Source: Streptomyces sp. NBC_01296 (lineage in GTDB: Bacteria; Actinomycetota; Actinomycetes; Streptomycetales; Streptomycetaceae). From it: a DNA stretch of 64,000 bases. The position numbers and the translations under genes were made by a program. Under the pieces are notes generated by a model. The model did no database searches. It saw only the letters and a list, made by a program, of their open reading frames with translations, and was not told the origin of the DNA. The DNA is taken from assembly GCF_035984415.1 (NCBI RefSeq), contig NZ_CP130720.1, positions 5,084,001 through 5,148,000 on the forward strand, written 5' to 3'. This document shows positions 1-6,287 of the stretch, piece by piece. The stretch's first letter is position 1; each line of letters begins with the position of its first letter.

Positions 1-257
1 ATCGTCCGGTCGCCCTCCAGCCGGTACACCAGTTCCCACAGGGACGCCGAACCGCCGTCGGACAGCAGGTACGTGTGCCGGTGGGTCTCCCGCCACCGCC
101 CCGCCGCCGGGCTGTGGTGGGTGGTGTAAAGGGAGGAGCTGTGGGCGAGCGCCGTCCCGAGGCGCTCGACCAACCGGTCCGGCAGGTCGAAGGAGTTGAG
201 GGCGCGGCCCAGGAGTCGCTCGAGGTGCGCCTCGGTTGTCTCGTACGGATCGCTCAA
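1..257 (-). CDS. DUF6227 family protein, N-terminal part (truncated by window edge)
   Basis: Reading the minus strand gives about 85 residues beginning (M)SDPYETTEAHLERLLGRAL and continuing with an HTYLLSDGG-type stretch and a WELVYRLEG segment. This pattern matches Streptomyces DUF6227 proteins as I remember them; their function is unknown. The start is a TTG at 255-257 with GGAG seven bases upstream. No ATG gives a better beginning. The C-terminal part lies left of the window. It is transcribed away from the VKOR-family gene, and about 190 bp separate the two starts. No transmembrane segment or signal peptide is visible in the part present, so it is probably cytoplasmic. Confidence 0.75.
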   Translation of the reverse strand, partial: MSDPYETTEAHLERLLGRALNSFDLPDRLVERLGTALAHSSSLYTTHHSPAAGRWRETHRHTYLLSDGGSASLWELVYRLEGDRT

Positions 258-448
258 GGTGGGTCTCCAGGCCGTCGCAGCTAGTGACTTCGCGGAAGCT
301 CAACGTAGCCCCTGGCTCTGACATCACGTCCGGGGTTCGGTAAAACGTCCGGGAAGCATCAGGGGTTCCCCCACCCCTTCAGGTCAACTTGGGCAGGGAT
401 GCGCATGGTTCGCCCGGGTCTGTGCCGGAGCGGGGGAACATGGGCCGT

Positions 449-1090
449 ATGGCAACGAAAACAGTGGGCCTTCCCCGCCAGCAGGGGCGGCCCCAGAGTC
501 GACACGAGGGCGAACCGGCTGCCACCCCACGGGCGTTGGCCTGGCTGCTGGTACTGACCGGGGCCGCCGGGGTGCTGGCCTCGTGGGTGATCACCCTCGA
601 CAAGTTCCTGCTGCTGGAGGACCCGGACTTCAAGCCCGCCTGCAGCCTCAACCCCGTGGTCTCCTGCGGCAGCGTCATGAAGAGCGACCAGGCGGCGGCC
701 TTCGGCTTCCCCAACCCCCTGCTGGGACTGGTCGCGTACGGGGCCGTCGTGTGCGTCGGCGCGGGCCTGCTGGCCGGCGCCCGCTACCGCGGCTGGTTCT
801 GGCTGGGACTGAACGCCGGCACCGTCTTCGGAGTCGGCTTCTGCAGCTGGCTGATGGTGCAGTCCCTGTACGAGATCAACGCGCTCTGCCTGTGGTGCTG
901 TCTGACCTGGGCGGCCACCCTGCTGATGTTCTGGGCGGTCACCGCGTACAACGTCCGCACCCGTGCACTGCCCGCGCCCGGCCCGGTGCGGATCTTCTTC
1001 ACCGAGTTCGGCTGGGCCCCGCCCGCCCTGCACATCGGCGTGATCGGGATGCTGATCCTCACCCGGTGGTGGGAGTTCTGGACCGGGTGA
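449..1090 (+). CDS. Vitamin K epoxide reductase (VKOR) family membrane protein
   Basis: A 213-residue integral membrane protein with four to five hydrophobic segments. VKOR homologues reoxidise DsbA-like thiol oxidases and pass electrons to quinone, so they support disulfide formation in exported proteins. The active-site pair CLWC is at residues 147-150 and the loop cysteines, in ACSLNPVVSC, are at about 65 and 73, as in bacterial VKORs. The start is uncertain: ATG at 449 lies about 12 bases after a GGGGGA tract, whereas ATG at 440 lies only about 3 bases after it. The gene faces a rodlin gene tail to tail across a strong hairpin. A VKOR next to secreted proteins with paired cysteines (chaplins) is suggestive but not proof of a shared role. 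Confidence 0.9.
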   Translation: MATKTVGLPRQQGRPQSRHEGEPAATPRALAWLLVLTGAAGVLASWVITLDKFLLLEDPDFKPACSLNPVVSCGSVMKSDQAAAFGFPNPLLGLVAYGAVVCVGAGLLAGARYRGWFWLGLNAGTVFGVGFCSWLMVQSLYEINALCLWCCLTWAATLLMFWAVTAYNVRTRALPAPGPVRIFFTEFGWAPPALHIGVIGMLILTRWWEFWTG

Positions 1091-1105
1091 CGGCCCGGCG
1101 CGCGC

Positions 1106-1140
1106 GAGGGCCCCGGCAGCTGGAGGCTGCCGGGGCCCTC
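1106..1140. terminator. Bidirectional hairpin terminator between VKOR and rodlin genes
   Basis: A perfect 15-bp inverted repeat (arms 1106-1120 and 1126-1140, 5-base loop) lies 15 bases after the VKOR stop and 57 bases beyond the end of the convergent rodlin gene. There is no strong T tract, which is usual for Streptomyces terminators. Confidence 0.8.
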
Positions 1141-1197
1141 GTCACATCGCTCCACGGGCGCGGCGGGCCCGGACCACGGAAGGCGGGGGAGCGGAGA

Positions 1198-1608
1198 TCA
1201 GCTGCCGAAGGCGCCGTTGCCCGACAGGACCGGGATGTTGTCCAGGATGTGCGAGAGCGGCTCGTCGCCCTTGGCCTGGGTGGAGTTCTCGGTGCACTGC
1301 TGGTTCATCGGGTTGGACAGGACCTGGATGTCCTGGACGCCGATGTTGAGGGCCGCGAGGATCGACTGCGCGTTGACCTTGACCGGCAGGCCGACGCAGG
1401 GCTTGTTGAGGGTGCCCTGGACCAGGCTGAGCTGCGGGCTCATGGCGCCTTGGGTCTTCTGGTTGCCGTAGATCTGCTGAGCACCATTGCCGTTGATGGT
1501 GTTGATCCCGTTGTCGTTGCCGATGGCCATGGCCGGGGCCGCAACAGCAGCGCCCGCGCCGACGGCGGCGGCGGTGACCGCGGCAGCAGTCATGATCTTC
1601 TTGAGCAT
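1198..1608 (-). CDS. Rodlin (RdlA/RdlB family), copy 1
   Basis: A 136-residue secreted protein with a signal peptide of about 29 residues ending APAMA. The mature part begins IGNDNGINTINGNGAQQIYG and ends LSGNGAFGS, as in rodlins RdlA and RdlB. Rodlins organise chaplin fibrils into the paired rodlets of the hydrophobic coat on aerial hyphae and spores. Two ATG codons lie in tandem at 1611 and 1608; 1608 has the better distance (6 bases) from AAAGGA and gives the same length as the second rodlin. The mature protein has two cysteines (in NKPCVG and NQQCTE). The C-terminal 40 residues are almost identical to copy 2 at 5329-5739, also at DNA level. The assignment is firm; rdlA versus rdlB cannot be told from sequence alone. 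Confidence 0.95.
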   Translation of the reverse strand: MLKKIMTAAAVTAAAVGAGAAVAAPAMAIGNDNGINTINGNGAQQIYGNQKTQGAMSPQLSLVQGTLNKPCVGLPVKVNAQSILAALNIGVQDIQVLSNPMNQQCTENSTQAKGDEPLSHILDNIPVLSGNGAFGS

Positions 1609-1653
1609 CATTGGTCCTTTTGTCGCACGAGTGCCCGCTAGTGGAGCGCCCTG

Positions 1654-1683
1654 GTCAACTGCCCTGCCAGGGCGTTGGTTCCG
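1654..1683 (-). promoter_or_regulatory. Candidate rodlin promoter (conserved with copy 2)
   Basis: On the minus strand CGGAACC and GTTGAC occur with the same spacing as CGCAACC and GTTGAT upstream of the second rodlin at 5784-5813. The flanks TGAGTGAAGC (upstream) and GCTCCACTA (downstream) are conserved too, while the DNA between is not. The 5' leader would be roughly 35-40 bases. From the literature rodlin and chaplin genes depend on the ECF sigma factor BldN, and the motif resembles what I recall of its promoters. The sigma assignment is inference. Confidence 0.5.
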
Positions 1684-1890
1684 CTGCTTCACTCAAACGG
1701 CCCGCCCGGTTCGAGGTTTTCCCCGCCCCGGGTGAGCCTCTTGCGGACGCGTGCGCGAAGCCCGTGCGCAGCCCGTACGGCCGACCGGGATCCTGCACCC
1801 TCCGGTTGCGCTCCGTGCAGGGTGTTCGCACGGTGGGTAAGGAAGCGGATCGCTCGGGTCCGCTTCTGCGCGACCAGAGAAGGAACCCCT

Positions 1891-2460
1891 ATGCACCGTA
1901 CGAAGCCGTTCCGCAGCCGCGTCCTCGTCCCGTCGGCCCTCGCCGTCGTCATACTCACCGGCGCGGCCGCCCCCGCGGGCGCCGCGGACGGTGACACGGC
2001 AGCCGCCGCCAGGAAACGAGTCGCGGCCGCCCAGCAGCAGATCGACCGCCGTGTGGCGGCGGCCGGCCCGCTCGACGACCTCCTCGCGGGGATCACCGCG
2101 ACCCTGGACGGACTCCTCAAGTCCCTCCAGGGCCTGCTGCCGGGGGTGACGCTGCCGCCGATCCAGCTGCCGACGCTGCCGAACCTCCCGGCGATCCCGG
2201 CGATCCCGGCGCTGCCGATCCCCTCCATCCCCGAGATCCCCGAGATCCCGGAGATTCCCGAGATCCCGGAGATTCCCGAGATTCCGGAGATCCCCGAACT
2301 CCCCGTCTCCAAGCCGGCGGTACCTGTTTCGAAGCCGGCGGCGCCCGTGTCCAAGCCGGCGCTTCCCGTGCCCGCCGTCCCGGCGCGGCCGGCACCGGCA
2401 CCGGCCAACCCGGTCCTGACCCCGGTGGAGATCGTGCCGGAGGGTCCCGGCCTCCCGTAG
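1891..2460 (+). CDS. Secreted proline-rich protein with IPE tandem repeats
   Basis: A 189-residue protein that I cannot assign to a named family. It has a signal peptide (residues 1-32, cleavage near APAGAADG). A charged Ala/Gln-rich helix follows (about 34-55), then an amphipathic stretch rich in leucine (DDLLAGITATLDGLLKSLQG). The rest is proline-rich: LPTLPNLPAIPAIPALP, eight exact IPE triplets at about residues 113-136, then VSKPA repeats and a Pro/Ala tail. The start at 1891 is supported by AGAGAAGGAA 6-14 bases upstream. It has no cysteine, no C-terminal anchor and no enzyme motif. Its place between rodlin and chaplin genes suggests an extracellular or wall-associated structural role, which is inference. 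Confidence 0.8.
   Translation: MHRTKPFRSRVLVPSALAVVILTGAAAPAGAADGDTAAAARKRVAAAQQQIDRRVAAAGPLDDLLAGITATLDGLLKSLQGLLPGVTLPPIQLPTLPNLPAIPAIPALPIPSIPEIPEIPEIPEIPEIPEIPEIPELPVSKPAVPVSKPAAPVSKPALPVPAVPARPAPAPANPVLTPVEIVPEGPGLP
2227..2298 (+). repeat. Eight 9-bp tandem units encoding Ile-Pro-Glu
   Basis: Eight consecutive 9-base units of the form ATyCCsGAr, all in frame, encode IPE x8. Synonymous third positions alternate (ATC/ATT, CCC/CCG), so the array is older than a recent slippage event, but it may still vary in copy number between strains. Confidence 0.9.
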
Positions 2461-2627
2461 CGGGCGGGCAGGGTGGCAGAGGAGGGCCGGAAAATAGCGC
2501 GTGGTTACGACTATTGAGCTGAACAGGTCTGATTGCGCGCGAGGCCGTGTCGTCTGGGAGTCTGAACCGTTTCGCTCGTTGTGAGCCCCGCGTCGGGGCA
2601 GAACATCGAACAGAAGGTGCACTTCCC

Positions 2628-2867
2628 ATGAACTCTGCCAAGAAGGCCGCCCTGGTCCTGGCCTCCGCCGGTCTCGCTGCGGCCGGTGCCGCCGGCTCCG
2701 CCATGGCCGACTCGTCGGCCGAGGGCGCGGCCGTGGGCTCCCCCGGTGTCCTCTCGGGCAACCTGGCCCAGGTCCCGGTTCACGTTCCGATCAACGTCTG
2801 CGGCAACACCGTGAACGTGATCGCGGCCCTGAACCCCACGTTCGGCAACGTCTGCGTCAACGACTGA
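2628..2867 (+). CDS. Short chaplin
   Basis: A 79-residue secreted chaplin. The signal peptide runs to about residue 28 (GSAMA-DSS) and one chaplin domain follows: GSPGVLSGNLAQVPVHVPIN, cysteines 58 and 76, and the closing GNVCVND. Short chaplins are secreted amyloid-forming surfactant peptides that lower surface tension and coat aerial structures. The two cysteines are the conserved intramolecular pair. ATG 2628 follows GAAGG by about 11 bases and gives a normal signal peptide. It is a monocistronic unit closed by a 17-bp hairpin. Which chp letter it corresponds to cannot be decided here. Confidence 0.95.
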   Translation: MNSAKKAALVLASAGLAAAGAAGSAMADSSAEGAAVGSPGVLSGNLAQVPVHVPINVCGNTVNVIAALNPTFGNVCVND

Positions 2868-2886
2868 CGTCTGTCGCCGCACCTGA

Positions 2887-2923
2887 CTGTGGGCGCCACC
2901 GGCGAGGCCGGTGGCGCCCACAG
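2887..2923. terminator. 17-bp hairpin terminator after short chaplin
   Basis: Perfect inverted repeat with arms 2887-2903 and 2907-2923 and a 3-base loop. It lies 20 bases after the chaplin stop and 33 bases beyond the end of the convergent gene at 2956-3303, so it can serve both. Confidence 0.85.
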
Positions 2924-2955
2924 TGGTGTGTGCCCGGGGCGGTGACTCGACCGGC

Positions 2956-3303
2956 TCAGTGCGCCCCGCCGTTGAGCTTCACACCGCCGAGGAGCGGGGA
3001 CACCTGCGTGAGCCCGTTCGCGGCGCCGAGCACCTCGCCCGGCGCATTGTTGCGGAACTGGTTGACGCGCTGCGCGGTGTCCACGACCTGGGTGACGCTC
3101 TCGCCCTGCTCGGCCACCCCGTTGCTCAGGGTCTGCGGGAGCGACTCGGTGACCGGGGCGAGCGAGTCGACCGCCGCGGTGGCCCCGCCCGTCAGGCTCA
3201 TGGGGGGCAGCGCGGCCGGGGCGTCGGCCGCGAAGGCGGGAGCGGAGGCACCGAGCGCGGCAACGGAGCCGGCGATGACCGCGGCGACCTTCGTGAGCTT
3301 CAT
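2956..3303 (-). CDS. Small secreted protein of unknown function
   Basis: A 115-residue protein with a clear signal peptide (MKLTKVAAVIAGSVAALGAS, cleavage after APAFA near residue 25). The mature part of about 90 residues has no cysteine. It is rich in Ala, Val, Gln and Asn with alternating polar and hydrophobic residues, for example VTESLPQTLSNGVAEQGESV and VVDTAQRVNQFRNNAPGEVL, and ends LLGGVKLNGGAH. It is not a chaplin or rodlin and I do not recognise the family. ATG 3303 follows GAAAGAAGAGGA at good distance. It lies inside the rodlin-chaplin locus between two hairpins, so it is its own transcription unit. A role at the hyphal surface is a reasonable inference only. Confidence 0.85.
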   Translation of the reverse strand: MKLTKVAAVIAGSVAALGASAPAFAADAPAALPPMSLTGGATAAVDSLAPVTESLPQTLSNGVAEQGESVTQVVDTAQRVNQFRNNAPGEVLGAANGLTQVSPLLGGVKLNGGAH

Positions 3304-3408
3304 TATCGAAATCCTCTTCTTTCGTGGACAGGCGCGTCAGCGGCGACCGTCGCGCCGCTTTCGTCCTGGGTAACGATTCCGCGCCGTTCCGGAAACGCGT
3401 ACGGCAAC

Positions 3409-3440
3409 GGCCGGAGAATCCGTCAGGGGATTCTCCGGCC
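3409..3440. terminator. Hairpin terminator after long chaplin
   Basis: Perfect 13-bp inverted repeat (arms 3409-3421 and 3428-3440, 6-base loop) 30 bases beyond the minus-strand stop of the long chaplin and upstream of the gene starting at 3303. Confidence 0.75.
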
Positions 3441-3470
3441 GATATTTCTTCTGATTACCGGTATTGCCGG

Positions 3471-4754
3471 TCAGGCGATACGGGACCTCCGGTACAGAAT
3501 GGCGCCGCCCAGGATCAGTGCCGAGGCGAGGGCCGCCGCGGCGGCGGGCTGACCCGCGCCGGTCTCGGCGAGCGCCGGCGCCGAGACGTGGGCCGGCGCG
3601 GGAGCGGGAACGGGCGCGGCCGGGACCGGGGCCGGGGCCGGGGCTGCGGGGACGGGCGCCGGTGCGGGTGCCGGCGCCAGGTGCACGGGGGTGTCACCGG
3701 CGGGGGCGGCCGGCGGCTGGTCGGCGGGACGGACGACCTCGGGAGCGGGCGCCGGGGCCTGGGCCGGGGCGGGGTGCTCCACGAACTGGCTGCCGTGCGG
3801 CGGGGCGGGGACGGGTGCTTCCTCGGCGACGGGAGCGGGGGCCGGAAGCGGCCGGGGCGCCTGCGCGACCGGGGCCGGGGCGGGACCCGGAGCCGGCGCG
3901 GGGAGCGTCACGGGCGTCTGCGCGACCGGGGCCGGGAGGGTCACGGGGGCGGGGACCGGAGCCGGCGCGGGCTGCGGCGGCGCGGGCGCGTGCGCCACGG
4001 GAGCCTCGGGGGCCGGGGCGGGCTTCGGGGCCGGGTGGGGGACGGGCTTCGGCGCCGGCTTCGGAGCCGGGTGCCCCGCCTCCGGCTTCGGCTTCGGGTG
4101 GGGCCGCGGCTGCGGCCGTTCGGGTGCCGGGGGCGCGTGGTGGGCCGCGGGCGCCGGGGCCGGGAGGGCGTGCGGGTGGTCGTCGCACTCCTCCTCGTCC
4201 GGGCCGCCGTGGCCGCGCGGTCCGCCGTGGGCGCCGTGGTCGGCCGGTCCGCCGTGGCTCCGGTCGCCCTCCTCGCCCGATCCGCCGTAGCCGCCCTCGT
4301 CGCGGGACTCCTCGTAGCGGGGTGCCGCGTGCCGCGGCGCCTGCCGGCGGGACTCCTCGTGACGGGGCTCCTCGTGGCGCTGCTCCGGCAGCGCGTGCCG
4401 GCCGCCCTGGCGCTCCTCGAGGTAGCGCTCGAAGGCCTCGGCGTTCTCGGGGCTGAGGTAGCGCCCGTAGTCGTGGTCGGCATGTGCGTCCGAACCGGTC
4501 GTGGTGGCGCACGTGTTCCCCATCGAGGGGTTGAGCGCCGCCCCGCCGTCCACACTGTTGCCGCACACGTTCGGCGAGAGGGTGATCGGTACCGAGACGC
4601 TGTTGCCGGACAGCACACCCGGCGAATGCGAGGCCTCGGCCATCGCCCCCGAGTGCGCGTAGGCCGCGCCGGTCGCGATCGACAGCAGGCTCGAGGCGGC
4701 CGCCGCCGTGAGCACCCCCTTGCCCAGTACCTGTCGGCTCAGTACCTGTCGCAT
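3471..4754 (-). CDS. Atypical long chaplin: single chaplin domain, long Pro/His-rich stalk, LAETG sortase signal
   Basis: A 427-residue surface protein. The N-terminal signal peptide runs to about residue 33 (GAAYA). One chaplin domain spans about 43-84 (SPGVLSGNSVSVPITLSPN, Cys64, GNTC Cys82). Next come a charged His/Arg/Glu-rich stretch (about 90-190, many HEE and RYEES motifs and HGG units) and about 180 residues of Pro/Ala/Val repeats. The C-terminus is a sortase signal, LAETG at 395-399, with a hydrophobic helix and RRSR tail. Classical long chaplins (ChpA-C) are about 230 residues with two chaplin domains, so this is a variant with one domain on a long stalk. ATG 4754 has GGAAGG four bases upstream. 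Covalent attachment to the wall by a class E sortase is known for LAxTG proteins. Confidence 0.9.
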   Translation of the reverse strand: MRQVLSRQVLGKGVLTAAAASSLLSIATGAAYAHSGAMAEASHSPGVLSGNSVSVPITLSPNVCGNSVDGGAALNPSMGNTCATTTGSDAHADHDYGRYLSPENAEAFERYLEERQGGRHALPEQRHEEPRHEESRRQAPRHAAPRYEESRDEGGYGGSGEEGDRSHGGPADHGAHGGPRGHGGPDEEECDDHPHALPAPAPAAHHAPPAPERPQPRPHPKPKPEAGHPAPKPAPKPVPHPAPKPAPAPEAPVAHAPAPPQPAPAPVPAPVTLPAPVAQTPVTLPAPAPGPAPAPVAQAPRPLPAPAPVAEEAPVPAPPHGSQFVEHPAPAQAPAPAPEVVRPADQPPAAPAGDTPVHLAPAPAPAPVPAAPAPAPVPAAPVPAPAPAHVSAPALAETGAGQPAAAAALASALILGGAILYRRSRIA

Positions 4755-4800
4755 GGGTCCTTCCCTGTCTACCGGCACTCCCGCCGGTTTTGAATCGAAG

Positions 4801-4838
4801 GTGGCCTCGGAGTGCACCGCCGTGCACTCCGAGGCCAC
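4801..4838. terminator. 17-bp hairpin terminator between short and long chaplin
   Basis: Perfect inverted repeat, arms 4801-4817 and 4822-4838 with a 4-base loop. It lies 35 bases after the end of the short chaplin and only 46 bases before the start codon of the long chaplin. The long chaplin therefore depends either on a very short promoter region or on read-through. Confidence 0.85.
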
Positions 4839-4873
4839 TCCGAGGAGGTTTGCCCTGGCGGGCAGGCGCTTCG

Positions 4874-5107
4874 TCAGGCGTTGACGCAGGTGTTGCCGAA
4901 CGCGGGGTTCAGCAGGGCGATCACGTTGACGGTGTTGCCGCAGACGTTGACCGGGACGTTGACCGGCACCTGGAGGAGGTTGCCGGACAGGACGCCGGGG
5001 GAGCCGATGGCCTTGCCGTCGGCGACCGCGTCGGCCATGGCGGGCGAGGCGGCACCGGCGGCCATCAGAACGCCGGCGGCCAGCACCACTGCCTTCTTGT
5101 ACGTCAT
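4874..5107 (-). CDS. Short chaplin
   Basis: A 77-residue secreted chaplin: signal peptide to about residue 26 (SPAMA-DAV), then GSPGVLSGNLLQVPVNVPVN, Cys56, LNPAFGNT, Cys74, ending CVNA. It has the normal length for a short chaplin and belongs to the hydrophobic sheath of aerial hyphae. ATG 5107 gives the expected MTYKK basic N-terminus and follows GGAAGGATCG. The alternative upstream ATG at 5155 would add 16 unrelated residues and spoil the signal peptide. The upstream region (5108-5275) is relatively AT-rich, with a GAAACC/GGTTTC inverted repeat near 5179-5193. Confidence 0.95.
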   Translation of the reverse strand: MTYKKAVVLAAGVLMAAGAASPAMADAVADGKAIGSPGVLSGNLLQVPVNVPVNVCGNTVNVIALLNPAFGNTCVNA

Positions 5108-5275
5108 TTGTTTTCGATCCTTCCCGCAGGGGCGTGTCCACTGCAGAAATAACAACGAGTGGGCCGGGGAAAAGAAACCGCAGGTTTCTGCAGGCGGCTC
5201 CGCAATTCACCCCAACGCGTGCCGACCGGAATTCTCGGCGAATTTACGCCGCTATTCGCCGTGCCGACAAGCGGC

Positions 5276-5311
5276 GAGGCCGCCGCGACCCGGAGGGGGT
5301 GCGGCGGCCTC
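5276..5311. terminator. Hairpin terminator after rodlin copy 2
   Basis: Arms 5276-5286 and 5301-5311 pair perfectly over 11 bp. The 14-base interval can extend the stem (ACCC/GGGT). It ends the minus-strand rodlin transcript 17 bases after its stop. Confidence 0.75.
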
Positions 5312-5328
5312 AATGACGCGGGGTGCGG

Positions 5329-5739
5329 TCAGCTGCCGAAGGCGCCGTTGCCCGACAGGACCGGGATGTTGTCCAGGATGTGCGAGAGCGGCTCGTCGCC
5401 CTTGGCCTGGGTGGAGTTCTCGGTGCACTGCTGGTTCATCGGGTTGGACAGGATCGGGATGTCCTGGACGCCGACGTTGATGAGCGCGAGGATCGACTGG
5501 GCGTTGACCTTGGCCGGCAGCGCGATGCAGGGCTTGTTGAACGAGCCCTGGATGAGCGCCATCTGGGGGCTCATGGTGCCGTACGTGGCCTGGTTGCCGT
5601 AGATCTGCGAGGCGCCGTTGCCGTTGACGGTGTTGATGCCGTTGTCGTTGCCGATGGCCATCGCCTGCGGGGCCATGGCGGCACCGATGCCCACGACCGA
5701 GGCTGCAGCAGCCGCGGTGGCCATCATCTTCTTGATCAT
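5329..5739 (-). CDS. Rodlin (RdlA/RdlB family), copy 2
   Basis: A 136-residue rodlin with signal peptide (about 1-28, cleavage after APQAMA) and mature start IGNDNGINTVNGNGASQIYG. It differs from copy 1 mainly in the signal peptide and the middle (GTMSPQMALIQGSFNKPCIA), while the last 40 residues are nearly identical. Rodlins give the chaplin layer its ordered rodlet pattern. In S. coelicolor rdlA and rdlB are adjacent and divergent; here the two copies lie on the same strand 3.7 kb apart with chaplin genes between them. Like copy 1 it has its own conserved upstream motif and its own terminator. Confidence 0.95.
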   Translation of the reverse strand: MIKKMMATAAAAASVVGIGAAMAPQAMAIGNDNGINTVNGNGASQIYGNQATYGTMSPQMALIQGSFNKPCIALPAKVNAQSILALINVGVQDIPILSNPMNQQCTENSTQAKGDEPLSHILDNIPVLSGNGAFGS

Positions 5740-5783
5740 TGTCGTCCCTTTTTTGCTGGATTGCCCGGTAGTGGAGCACCCGG

Positions 5784-5813
5784 ATCAACGCCCATGCCCC
5801 GGTTCGGGTTGCG
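5784..5813 (-). promoter_or_regulatory. Candidate rodlin promoter (conserved with copy 1)
   Basis: Minus-strand CGCAACC and GTTGAT with the same spacing as the motif pair before rodlin copy 1 (1654-1683). TGAGTGAAGC upstream and GCTCCACTA downstream are also shared. Conservation of short blocks with diverged DNA between them argues for function. Dependence on sigma BldN is inference from published regulation of rodlin genes. Confidence 0.5.
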
Positions 5814-5869
5814 TGGCTTCACTCAGATGCCGTCGTTTCGGGCAGCACGGTTGACAGCGGGGGTGACGG

Positions 5870-6112
5870 TCAGGCGTTGACGCAGGTGTTGCCGAACGCC
5901 GGGTTCAGCACGCCGACCAGGTTGGCGGTGAGGCCGCAGACGTTCACCGGGACGTTGACCGGGACCTGGGCCAGGTTGCCGCTCAGCACGCCGGGGGACC
6001 CCGCCGCGACGCCCTCCGCCGCACTGTCCGCGGAGGCGAGGCCCGCGCCGCCCGCCAGGACCGCAGCGCTCGCGACCGCCATCGTGGCGCCGCGCATCAG
6101 CCTCTTCTTCAT
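5870..6112 (-). CDS. Short chaplin
   Basis: An 80-residue secreted chaplin with a signal peptide to about residue 28 (AGLASA-DSA). The domain reads GSPGVLSGNLAQVPVNVPVN, Cys59, GVLNPAFGNT, Cys77, ending CVNA. It differs from the others in the central block (CGLTANLVGVLNP instead of CGNTVNVIA.LNP), losing the Asn after the first cysteine motif. ATG 6112 follows GGAAAG. It is divergent from the DUF3344-like gene at 6288, and the shared 175-bp region is AT-rich and probably holds both promoters. It belongs with the rodlet-layer proteins of this locus. Confidence 0.95.
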   Translation of the reverse strand: MKKRLMRGATMAVASAAVLAGGAGLASADSAAEGVAAGSPGVLSGNLAQVPVNVPVNVCGLTANLVGVLNPAFGNTCVNA

Positions 6113-6287
6113 CTCCGGCTTTCCTTTCGGTTCGAACGATGGTGCAACCGCATAACGACCCGCCGACTGCGAGGGTGCGTGTTATCGCCCAAAAGGCCGT
6201 ACGAGCGAGTCCGGCGTGATTTCCCGCCCGACTTCTGACAAAGTTCAATCCTGTTTTGTCCCCTTGATCGAAAATGGAGACAGGGTC

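Noticed and set aside
2227..2298. 9-bp repeats considered as a replication or protein-binding iteron array.
   Set aside because: They are exact codon triplets within a well-supported coding frame, with synonymous variation.
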